Source: Eledone cirrhosa (Eukaryota > Mollusca > Cephalopoda > Octopoda > Eledonidae). From it: a stretch of 64,000 nucleotides of DNA. Every line of letters begins with the position of its first letter. Positions within the stretch are counted from its first letter, which is position 1. The stretch is from assembly GCA_964016885.1 (NCBI GenBank), contig OZ024743.1:125790612-125854611 (forward strand), given 5' to 3'. Of the stretch, positions 12,301-24,300 are shown in pieces. Both the position numbers and the translations under genes were made by a program. The notes under the pieces were generated by a model. It was not told where the DNA came from, made no database searches, and worked only from the letters and a program-made list of their open reading frames with translations.

Positions 12301-15300
12301 TCAAAGAAATACAGAATGGTAAAGCAGTTGGACTGTCAAAGATAGTTGCTGAGATGCTGAAAGCATCAGAAGAAGTAGGAGCCAAACAAGTAACCTGTCA
12401 ATCAGGTAATACAGGAAGGAATCATACCCAATAATTGGTGCAGCAGTACAATCATAAATTGCTGTAAAGGTAAAGTTGATGCTCTAGAAAGAAGCAACTA
12501 CAGAGGAATAAAACTAATGGACCAAATTATGAAAGTTCTAGCACAGCTAATTAGAGAAAGTATCAAATTAGGTGAGTCGTAATTCAGTTTTGTGCCTGGA
12601 AAAAGTGCTATAGATGCCCTCCTCTTAGTGAGGCAACTACGAGAGAAGTTCGTTACCAAGAATAAACTTGTATTTAGCTTTTGTTGATCTAGAAAAGTCC
12701 TTTGACAAAGTGCCTCGTTCTGTTATCTGGTGGCCCTTAAGAAAATTAGGGGTAGAAAAATGGCTTGTAAGAGCAATGCAAGCCATGTACAGAGGAGCTG
12801 TGAATAAAGTGAGAGTAGGAAGTGAGTTTAGTGAGGAATTCAAGGTGCAGGTAGGAGTTCATCAGAGTTTGGTTCTCAACCCACTGCTGTCCATTATAGT
12901 TCTCTGGGTTATAACAGGAGTTTAAGACTGGCTGCCTATGGGAATTCTCTCTGTGGGTGATCTGGTCATTATAGCTGAATCCATAAAAGAACTAGAGAAT
13001 AAGTTCCAACTATGAAAACAGAATTTGGAATTAAAAGGACTGAGAGTAAACTTAGCCAAAACTAAAGTGCTAGCAAGTAGGAAAGAAGATAGGACCTTAA
13101 TTCCTTCAGGGAAGTGGCCTTGCTCAATATGTAGACAAGGAGTAGGCATAAACTCCATACAGTGTACAAAATATAAATTTTAGGTACACAAAAGATATAG
13201 TGGGATAACATGCAGACTAATGGGAAGCAAAGACTTTATATGTAGATGTAGGGGTAATTAACGAGAAGATATAAACCAGTGATATAAATCTTTTCCAATC
13301 ACATGAAGGATCCATAGAAGTGGTTAATATCTTCAGCTATCTAGGTGGCCTAATTAGCAGTGGAGGAGGGTGCTCCGAGAGCATAATAGCTAGAATAAGG
13401 ATAGGATGGAAGAATTTTAGAGAGCTACTCCCACTGTTAACAACAAAAAGCTTCTCCCTATGTACAAGGGAACGGCTGTATGGTAGTAAAATATGGGCTG
13501 TGACTGCAGAAGACATGTAGGCTGGAGAGAAATGAAGCAATCATGCTTCATTGGCTGTGCAATTAGTCATATATCTGCTTGATCAATGTTGACTTGAAGC
13601 TTAAACAACTAAAATCATCATCATTTAATGTTTGTTCTTCCTGCTAGCAAGGCTTGAACTTGTCATCACTGACCAAGTCATTACTTAGCTAAAGCCACTG
13701 ATCTCACAAACAGGCCAGAGACTGTACCTCACTTTACAGAGTGTATTGAGTGCATTTTTTTGTGGCCCCAGCATGCTGGATGTTTATAACAAGAACCTTT
13801 TTTTTACCTGAAGTTTAAACAAGTAGAATATTTTACTTACTTTAATATATCCACTTTTAATCTTAATGCTTTCATTACCATATTTCTCATGAAATACAAT
13901 GTATTTGAATTAATTAATGTAGAATTTGTAGGCATTTACTAAAACTATTATTTCATTATTACAATAGTATTTGTAATATAACTTAAAACGCTCTTGTATC
14001 AAGTTACATTCTAAAGTCTGTTTCAAACCCAGATGCTCATCAGGCTGATGCTTATCCTAGTTTATGTGGCTTTAAGCAACTGAGAGTACAAGACTCCCCC
14101 CTGCACAGGACCCCAGTCCACTGCAGGGTTATACCCCCAGCTACTGCTGGTACTCATTTTCATCTGAGTATACTGGAGCAATGAGAAATGAAGTGTTATG
14201 ATCCAAGACCCTTACCACTCAGCCACATGCCTCCATGTCAAGTTACATTGGAAAAATTTAAATAGGAATCCTTTCAAATGAGTAGTTTTATTTTATAGAA
14301 CTAGAGGCACTTTTGTGCAGGTTAAATGATTCAATAAAAATGTGATTACTTTTTCAAAGTTTTTTCCCTTGTTAACATTTATAGATGTATATGGCTGAAA
14401 TACTTTTGTTTATGTGACTAATGTAAATCTTCATAAGTTAGTTACCATTCTTTTTTCCCTGTTTGCATGGGTTTGATGGAGCTCAGAGTTTATCCCAGTT
14501 TCATGGGCATTAAGTGACTGAGAGTACAGGACGTCCCTGGACAATATGCCAGGTTGTCGTAGGGCTAAATCCCAGCTACCACTCATACTCATTTTCAGCT
14601 GAATGAACTGGAACAAGGGGAAATGACGTACCTCATACAGGAATTCAATGCATCACCTAGTTTGGGAATCAAATCCACAACCTTATGATCGTGAACATAA
14701 TGCCCTAACCATTAAGCTATGCACTTGCAAAAATCCACATGAAGAAAATGTAAACTTTGTTTGTTTGTTTTTTCAATAACAATAAGTAAAACTAGTAAAT
14801 AAAAGAGTTGTTTCCCATCATCATCATATCTTTGTGGCTGCTATCATCATTTTACATCTGCTTTCCATTCTGGAATGGGTTAGACAGGTTGGAACAAGCT
14901 CATTTTGCTCATATGTTCCACATTTGACATGGTATCTATGGCTGGATGCCTTTCCTAATATCAACTACCTTACTTGGATGTGTTTTTCTGACACCAGCAC
15001 TACCACTTCACAATATATCAGATGCACGAGCACAAAGTCTACATTGTCTCTGCTCGATCATCAACACTGCCTTTACTTTTACTGTCACAGTGCTTGTACT
15101 AATGGACAGGTCTTTTGTATTATGGGATATTGCTGTTCAACTTGTTCCTGTGTCATCTTTTTCATGAGGTTTAGTTTCTTGTGATCATCCTTTAAAATTC
15201 CGTCCCATGTCTTTCTTGGTCTCCCTCTTCCACAGGTTCCATCCAATTCAAGTGTTCAGCATATTTCTTTATAACTCTCACTCTCCATGACAGTATATAA

Positions 15301-18300
15301 TGTAATATAATATAATGATATGGCTGATAAACTTTCAAAATTCAAAAGCTGGGAAAGCAAATTTGTGAATCACTCAGATTTTCTATATCTAAGACTACAT
15401 TATCCAATGTGTACGTTTTTTAAGACTGTTGGGTGTGGTTTGAAGGAGATTTTACTGCTATTTCTTGTATTTGGTTCAACATTGGAGTTGTGATCATTTT
15501 CAAGTGATAGTGCTGGCGCCATAATAAAATGCACTCAGTACACTCTATAAAGTGGTTGGCAAAAGGAAGGTCATCCAGCCATAGAAATAATGTAAAAAAT
15601 GGAATATATGAGCAAGATGTGGTCCTTCAAGCTGTCTTGTGAAAATCCATCCAACCCATGCCAGCATGATAACAAACATAAAATGATAATGATTTTTAAA
15701 AGAATATTTTAATTAACATTTTATTTTTTCAGATGCGCCATTTGTTTCTAATTGTTGACATGTCTGAACCCATGATGGATCCTGATTTAAAACCAAATAG
15801 ATTGGCAGCTACTGTCAAAGTAGGTTTTATTCTGCTGCTGCTTTTTTTTATTCTTTACATTCTTAAACCAGAACCAAAATTTAATGATCTCTTTGGTATA
15901 TCATGAAATTAAGTTAAATATGATCAATTTCTACAAATATGGGCATGTGATGCATAGGGATTAGGGTCATTATTGGGTGAAAAAGTGCCAGGAGTTGCCT
16001 GTGGAAAGAAGCTGCAGTAAAATTTGTGACAACTATGTAAAAAAGTTTGAATCCACTGCTCCAGCTTTTCTTACTTGCTTTTTACTTCTGATAATTCTTC
16101 TTATTCCTGTGAGCTGAGTCTTCCTACACACCTTCCAGAAGATCCTATCAGAAGCAACTGTCTCCAATTGTTCTGGCTGGATCCCTAAGCAAGACCAACT
16201 GAATTCATGGATCTTATCCAACCATCTTGTTCTAGCTCTCCTGCCAATTGGCTATGGCTATGGCTATAATATCTGTCCAGCTATTCTTTCCTTAGACATA
16301 CTAACCACATGTCTGAAGTATCAGTGCTGGAATCTCTGAAACTGGAGAAGTAGTGTTTGTACCTGGAGTGGCTCCCTGATCTCCGAGCTACGTATCCTAC
16401 TGAAATTTGTTGGTTAATTTTTAGGTTTAAGTTAATTGCATACAGAAACCTTTCATAACATCTTTCAACCCAGAGAAATATATATGTTACTTTTTTATTG
16501 TCTATAGTGTTTATATAACTGTTGTCTATGTGTAAAAATCAAGTTATATTTATTTTTTACGTTGGCAAGTGTTTTGCTGCCATTTTCCCTGCTAAAGCAG
16601 AGGTTAGATATGCAGGCCCCATAATAGGCTCCATATTCATCATGGGGTGTTTCATAAGGCAATTTTTTATAATCAGATGCCCTTCCTGGTACCAACTCTT
16701 GTAGTTGTCTCTTACGACAGGCAAAGATACAGTGTACCCATTCTAAACTGTTTATTTTTTACAGCTTGCTGAAAATTTTATTGAAGAATTCTTTGATCAA
16801 AACCCCATCAGTCAGCTTGGTATTATTGTAACACGGAAGAAAAGGGCTGAAAAAGTAACCGAACTTGGTGGTAGGTTGATGATTCTTCATTTCTAAATTT
16901 GTGTTGTTTTGTGTACAAGGAAAATAGCTTTACAATTATAACACTTGCCAACAGGGAAAAACAGACATAAAATGATGATGATGATGAATCTAAACAAAGT
17001 CATCATCATCAACATTTAACATCCATTTTGCCTTCTAGCAAAGATTGGATGGTTCGTCATAGACCTAGTCAGTACTTAATCAGAGCCCCTGATCATAGAG
17101 AGATCGGCCGGGCCACATCTTGTTCACTAACGTTCTTGTACTCTACAGAGTTCACTGTGCATTTCATTAGGGCATCAACATTAGGGAGGTCATCATATCC
17201 TTCACACAACTCTACAATTTCTTTGACAAGTTTTATATTGCTGGTTGCCTTTCTAATCACCATTCACTAATGGCTATAGTAAGTTTTAAACTCATGTATT
17301 TATGGTTAGTTGTCAAATAGAATAGTTTTTTTTTTTTTTATAATTAACAATTTATACTAATTACTCAGTGCAGATAATGATTCTAAATATTCAGATATTT
17401 TATGAATTGGTTGAAAATTTGCATATTGAATTGTATGAATTGTTGAAACTCTTATTTTTTTAAATAGTTTTTAAAACTATTTTATTATGTAATGTAGGAA
17501 TTGTCTTTATGTTGACTATAACAAATGGATTTATAAACTAAACTGTAAATAATAACATCTTGTTTATATATTCACATAGACCAAATAAAGTTTAACCCTT
17601 TTCAAGCTGCCTGAAACATTGCTCATTTTAAAATATTTATCCTTACATTGAAACCTTTCATCATAATTATATTCAAAACAATTTCATTAACACTTTAGCA
17701 TTTACATTACTCTATATTTACTATTATATTTTCATGGTAAAGACTTTACCTTACATAATTATCTCACATAATACCAAATCTATAATATTTTGATATTATT
17801 TATTTTGAGAACAATACCATAACATCGATATGAGCGACCGATTACAGCTAGTTTGAACAGGAAGAGGTGAGAGAATTCTAGTCAGATACAGCCGATTTAA
17901 ATGCTAAAGGGTTAAGTTATGTTCTAAACACCAGGATAATTATGAAAAATATTTTATGATTTTCAAAATTATTTGAAAATCATAGGCAGTGTCTTTCATT
18001 AGAAATACAATAATGAGAGGGTTAAGCAAATACCTCATCAAAGAATCATCTTAGCCTTTCAAATAAAATGCAAAATCTGTTATATATTTGCTTTTAATAT
18101 ATTTTGTGGTGTCAGAATTTTCATCTCACTCTTTGCAACCTGGTCACAGACACAATTCCAATGTTACTCAGTGATTGGATGGCAAGGAATGCAATGGATA
18201 TTGTGACACCACAAAATAAATGAAAAGTAAATATAAACAGTTTGTATTGAGACCTTGTGTTGAAATTTAAGCAATGTAATTGTTTAACTTTCAACACAAG

Positions 18301-21300
18301 GTCTCAATTACAAACTGCCTGAAATACACCCTGATTCTTCATTAAAAAGTTGTTTTATTTTAAAGTGTTTATATTCATCTCAAATTTTTCCATCATAATT
18401 TTATGCAAGAAACAGCCTTTGTTAATTCATGTTCCAAACATCAGAGAAAGTTAGTATATTATTAAATCCCTCCAGTCTTGATTATTTTCTATATTATTTG
18501 AAAATTATAGGCTTTCATTAGAAATATTCAATTCAATTCAATATATTTGGCAGAAAATAAAACATAGATGCTTCAGATGCCATGTAAGGAGGGGAGAGGG
18601 GCACAATTTACACAGTCGGAAACACAGGGTCCAACACCAGTCCAATTTCGCCTTGAATTGTTGCGTGGTTGGTGCGTTGACTACTTCTTCTGGAGGCCGA
18701 TTCCAGGATCCAGAGATGCAGATCGAGAAAGCAGCTTTCCATGTATTTAGGCAAAAGCGGCGGTGAAACAGCTTTTTGTCATGTCCACGTAGACCCCTTT
18801 CAAGTGCCGGAGTGAATAGATCTTGAGGGAGATTGTAATGGCCATTGAAGAGATTGTAAGCCAAAATGAGATCGCCTCGTAGCCATCAACGCTCCTAGGA
18901 GAAGAGGTTCAGTTTCTGCGACCGGCTTTCGTAGGGCAACTCCTGAAGACCCTGTACCATTTGAGTCGCTAGTTGTTGAACTCTCTCCAAGTGATGGATA
19001 TCCCGGATGAGATATGGGTTTGATGCTTAGATGCCATATTCTAGGTGCGGTCTCACGAGGGCGACATAGAGAGGCCTGAAAATTTCTGGAGTGAGTTTGG
19101 CAAAGGAGTGTCGAATAAGAAAAAGAGACCTCCTTGCCTTGTTTGCGGCTTGAATGCAATGTTTTGATGGTTTGAAGGACGAGTCGACCAGCAGACCAAG
19201 ATCTTTAGTCTCCTCAACCTCCTTCAAAAGAGTAGTGCCACAGTTGAAGGTAAGAGCTGAGTTATAAGGTGTATCCACTGCCATATGGCAACACTTATCG
19301 ACATTGAGGTATAAATCCCAGTCAATGGACCAACTCCAGGCGCGCTGGAGGCTTGACTTGAGATTGTCGATCTCGCTCCTATGGGCTACCATTTTCACAT
19401 CATCTGCAAATAGGAGCATGTTTCCACCAATCACGTCCAGCATGTCGTTGATGCATAGAAGGAAGAGAATTGGGCCCAACACAGAGCCCTGGGGAACGCC
19501 ACTGCCTACACCCACCCCCGATGACAGACTGCCATTGATCCGAACTCTGCATGTACGACCCTCAAGAAATGATCCAATCCACTTTATAATCGAGTGATGG
19601 AGACCGTAGTTGCTGAGCTTATACAGGAGCAGGCGGTGGTTGACAGATTCAAAGGGTTTTGCGAAGTCGAGAAAGATAATATCGGCCGCATCTCCATCGT
19701 CCAATATCCTCGTCACCCATTCTTCCATCACGAGTAGGTTTGTGAGACAGGAACATTTCGGGATGAAACCGTGTTGAGATGGAGAGATGGCAGTGATAGA
19801 TGCAAGATGAGCCATAATTGCCCGCTTGATTAGAGATTCCAAGGCCTTACAGACAATTGAGGTGAGGTTCACGGGTCTGTAGTTCCCCGGATCTTCTTTG
19901 TCGCCTTTTTTAAAGATAGGGCAAACTATAGCTACTTTCCAGTCGTTCTTCAGATTTTTGGCCAATTCTCACGGCTCGGACTTGCGTCTTGTCATCTGAA
20001 TCGCCAATAGTGACTTTGATAATGTTTGAGATAAACTCAAAGTCTTGGTGGTAGCTCTCCTTTTCAGTATTTGCACAGCTTTCAGAAACTCCGTAGACAT
20101 AAACAGATTTGTTACACTGTTCTTCAGTGCTGGCAGCTGTCTTGGGGGTACCACATTTACCTGTAACATAATGGCGACCGTTTACTGAGTTGACCCGACT
20201 GCTTCATCTTCAAGCGGGCTTGTATTTGCCGTAACAAAATTATCTGCTAAGCTGATAGGGAGACAAGGTTTGTTCTGATCATCAACCGTGTCGGAGTGGC
20301 GGTTCGTCTTTTGGATGACCGCCAAACCTCGGCAGAGGGATTTACAGTGTCTTCATCAGAGATTAAAGCTGCATCATTCATTGTGGTAGATGCACTTGCA
20401 GGAATTTGATGAGTAGACGAGACCAATGTGTTTTGCTTGGTGTTGTCTTGTGCAGCATCTGCCATCTTCTTGCTTTGCTTCTTTTGGCGCTTCGGTTTTG
20501 CTTTGATAGTCTTCGTCTGGGAAGATGCAGATTTAGACGGTCTGGAAGTCGCATCATTAGGAGGTTGAAGTGATAATATCGTTTCTTCCATTATCAACAT
20601 CTTTGACATGAGGGCATCAATTTGAGTTTGCAAGTTAGCATTTTTCAGTTCGATTTGGGTAAGGTTCAGTTTCAACCGTTCGCAATTACAATTATAGGTC
20701 GGTGGCATAACATTGTGATAAGTTTGGACAGCTGAGCGAGCTCTTGTAGGTGCAGGCATTATTGTGCTTAGAAAATGTACACACGTTGACGGTTGGAGTT
20801 GAAGAAAAAAGAGAGTATAATCCACAAATGCGTAGAACAATCCCAAAACAGGGAAAAACAGCAGCAATAAACCTCTTTGGATGAGTAGTCGAATCAACTT
20901 GAACCGTTAAGCACCAAAATTGGTGTGTAGTTTATCCATCTGCTTCACATATAATTAATGTGTTGTGTTGTTAAACACCCCCCCCCCCCAAAAAAAAATG
21001 TTTGATAGGGAACATATATATATTAAGTTGATATGTGGTCTAAAATATATAATAATAATAATGAAATTATTGTGTACAGTGCTCGGGTGCACTACAACTC
21101 ATCAAAGGTGCATGTATAGTACATAGAATAATGTACAAATGTCAGGAAAATGAACAGTGTATGAGTCATGATATCATCATCATCATCATCAGGTTTAGCG
21201 TCCGTGTTCCACGCTTGCATGGGTTTGGACGGGGGTTTTCCCACTTGAGGCAAGAGTGGTTGTCTTGCTCGCATAGGACTGTATGGCGGGTTTTCTACAG

Positions 21301-24300
21301 TTGGATGCCCTTCCTAACACCAACCACATTTACAGTGTGGGGCTGGGAGGTTTTTACCGTGTTGCCTACACGGCCACATTACAGCGTGGACTGTCTGGCG
21401 GGTTTTCTACAGCTGGATGCCCTTCCTAACACCAACCACATTTACAGTGTGGGGCTGGGAGGTTTTTACCGTGTTGCCTACACGGCCACATTTACAGCGT
21501 GGACTGTGTGTTTTTTTGTCGTGACACCTACACGATCTCATTTGTTTCGGCCTGGATGTTGTGGGACCAACATAACTTTACATTGAAACGGGCGGTGTGG
21601 ATGGGGTGGAGGTGGTGGGACGGGGGTGTGTTTTGATAGAGATGCCTACTGACTGTAGTAGGTTTTTACTTTGTATTTAGGTAAGGCGGGTCTTCTCTAT
21701 TACTGAGTACCGCCAAAGGTCTCGGTCCAGTGACATTGTCTTGGAGAGGTGTAAGCGTGTGAGGTCGGAATTTATCAGCTCGTCCCATGTTTTTCTGGGT
21801 CTGCCTACTCCGTGGCTACCGTCTATCTTTATTGCCCTGCACTTTGTTATACAGCTGTCGTCTTTCATGCGCATCACGTGACCGTACCAACGTAGCCTTC
21901 TCTCCAGTAAACAACATCTGATCCCTCTTATTTCTAATTTTTTCCTTAGTTCGTTTATGCTTTCCCGTTCACGTATATTACTATTGCACATCCAGCGGAG
22001 CATGCAAGCTTCGTTCCTCTCTAGTCTGCGTATATCCTCTGCACACAATGCCCAGGTCTCACTGCCATGCAGCATTGCTGTTCGTATGCAGGCATCGTAT
22101 AACCTGCCTTTCATTTTTAGGGAGAACCCTCTAGCGGCTAATAGTGGTATAAGCTCTCTGAACTTTTTCCATCCAGTTCTGACTCTAGCTACTGTACTTT
22201 CAGAGCACCCTCCCCCACTGCTGATTTTGTCACCCAGGTAACGGAAGCTGTCCACTATTTCTATAGAACCCTCTGCGCAGTTGAAGGAGCTAGTATTTTG
22301 TGGGCACTTGCTGCTACTTATTGCACCAGAGCACCGGCCACATGTAAAATCTATGTTCTTAGTTAGAATAATAATAATAATAATGAAATATTGTGTACAG
22401 TGCCCAGGTGCACCACAACTCATCAAAAAGTGCATGTACAGTACATAGGGCAATGCACAAACATCAGTAAAATGAACAGTGCACGAGTCATGATACACAC
22501 GTGTGCATGTGTATGGAAGGGGTACATCAGGTGTAGTTTTGGCGTATTTCGGGAAGCATGAGTGTCTTAAAGGATGCAGTGTCTCGGCAGCTAACAACTG
22601 ACGCAGGCAGTTTGTTCCATGCTTCAGCAACTCTGAGCGTGAAAAAGTGTCTACGAAAGTCATGGGAGCTGTGCTGTTTTCTGATTTTGTAGGCATGTCC
22701 ACGTGTGTTAGACACATGGAGATCAAAAAGGTGCTCAGGGTTGTTGTTGACGAGATGGTATAACTTTGTGGGTATTCACCAAGTCCATTGCCAGACGTCG
22801 GAGCTTCAATGAATCCATGCCCAGGGAAGCAAGGCGTTCAGAGTATGGTAGGTGTCTGATGGAGGGTATGCGCTTGGTTGCACGTCTCTGAACAGTTTCC
22901 AGGAGGTCAATATTCCGAGCAAGATAGGGGTTCCAGACTGATGATGCGAATTCCAAGTGTGGTCGTATCATAGCTGTATACAGTTTTAAATAGATGGCTG
23001 GAGAGCGGCTAACAAAGGTCTTGCTGAGTGATGCCAAGACACCCTCGGCCTTCTTGACAATCTGAGAGACATGCTTTGTCCAACGCAAATCGCTGCTGAC
23101 AGTAATGCCCAGGTCACGTTCACAAGAGGACTTCTTGATATTAGTGTTGTGGAGGGAGTATGTGGACGCTGGATTTTTCCTTCCAAAATGCATGGTGGTA
23201 CACTTGTCCACAGCCAGCTTCAGTTGCCAGTCTGTGATCCATTGCTGCATTGTGTCCAGGTCTGATTGTAGGAAAGAGTTGTAAATTTCAGGATCAGTCC
23301 TTTTGATTTCAAGGTACAGCTTGATGTCATCTGCATATTTCAGTACCGTGGCATTCTGTAAGTTGGCATCTATGTCATTAATATATGCCACAAACAAAAG
23401 GGGACCAAGAACAGATCCCTGTGGTACACCAGATGACATCTCATATGGTGAAGAATGCTGTCCTAGAACCGTGACTACTTCTTTTCGGCTGAGAATGAAG
23501 GATTTCAACCAGTCGAAAAGATCATACCTCACACCCATATTGCCATAAATGACTGATAGCAGATGTTTTGGTGAAATAATAGTTTTACTACTATAGATTA
23601 GTATGTATTATTCTAATAAAAGCCCTATTTACTTTTTCATGGCAGCATTAGAAATATAGTAACGACAGTGTTAAGAAACTTTGAGAATATACAATGTTGT
23701 AATATTCATGGTAGCATTAAAATATAGTAATGACAGAGTTAAGAAACTTCAAGAATATACGATGCTGTAATATTCATGGTAGCATTAAAAATATAGTAAT
23801 GACAGGGTTAAGAAACTTTGAGAAAAAATATGGTAATGAAAGAGTCAAGCTTTGTGATATTTTGATATAATGTGTTGACCCATTTGATACGAAACTGACT
23901 GAAACTGCCTCTGATTATACGTACTAAACTGTTTGTTTTAAAGTGTTTATATTTATCTAAAACCATCCAGAATTGTTATTAGATTATGCTCCAAACACCA
24001 ACTTAATAATGAGAAAGTTAGTTATACTCGTAAATCCTTCCAAATTTTTGATTACTTTGTGTCTCTTAGAAATATAGTAATGAAAGAGTTAAGCTTTGTG
24101 GCATTTTGATTTAATGTGCTTAATTTTTATTTAATTTGTTTTAACACTTAGGTAATCCAAGACGTCACATCACAGCACTGACAACTGTTAGTAAAAATGC
24201 ATGTGAAGGAGAACCTTCTCTACAGAATTCAATTGAAATGGCAGCACAAACACTTAAGTAAATGATCTTCAATATTTTAATATTTTAATGCTCCTCTAAC

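Larger units (their letters stand above)
18532..20900 (-). mobile_element. Non-LTR retrotransposon Family C, internally deleted
   Basis: On the minus strand it runs from an ORF1-like protein (about 20900-19975) straight into RT (19965-18538) and ends in short TTGAA/ATTGA repeats at 18532-18545. No APE endonuclease lies between the two parts, although jockey/CR1 elements need one, so the middle appears deleted. It lies antisense to GTF2H2 in intron 4. Confidence 0.8.
21173..22360 (-). mobile_element. Family A retrotransposon, subfamily A1, 5'-truncated
   Basis: Minus strand: begins inside the PHD-like finger region ([10 protein letters not shown]), carries the whole C-terminal domain, then a 3' UTR (21676-21190) and a (GAT)n tail at 21173-21190. 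It is nearly identical in protein sequence to the copy at 37972-40170. The 3' UTR contains a 112-bp tandem duplication. Both its flanks are Family B sequence. Confidence 0.8.

Noticed and set aside
21677..22726. A 349-codon continuous minus-strand frame
   Set aside because: It runs through the Family B 3' UTR and (ATT)n tail (poly-Ile) into a Family A fragment; the fusion is accidental, caused by adjacent insertions.
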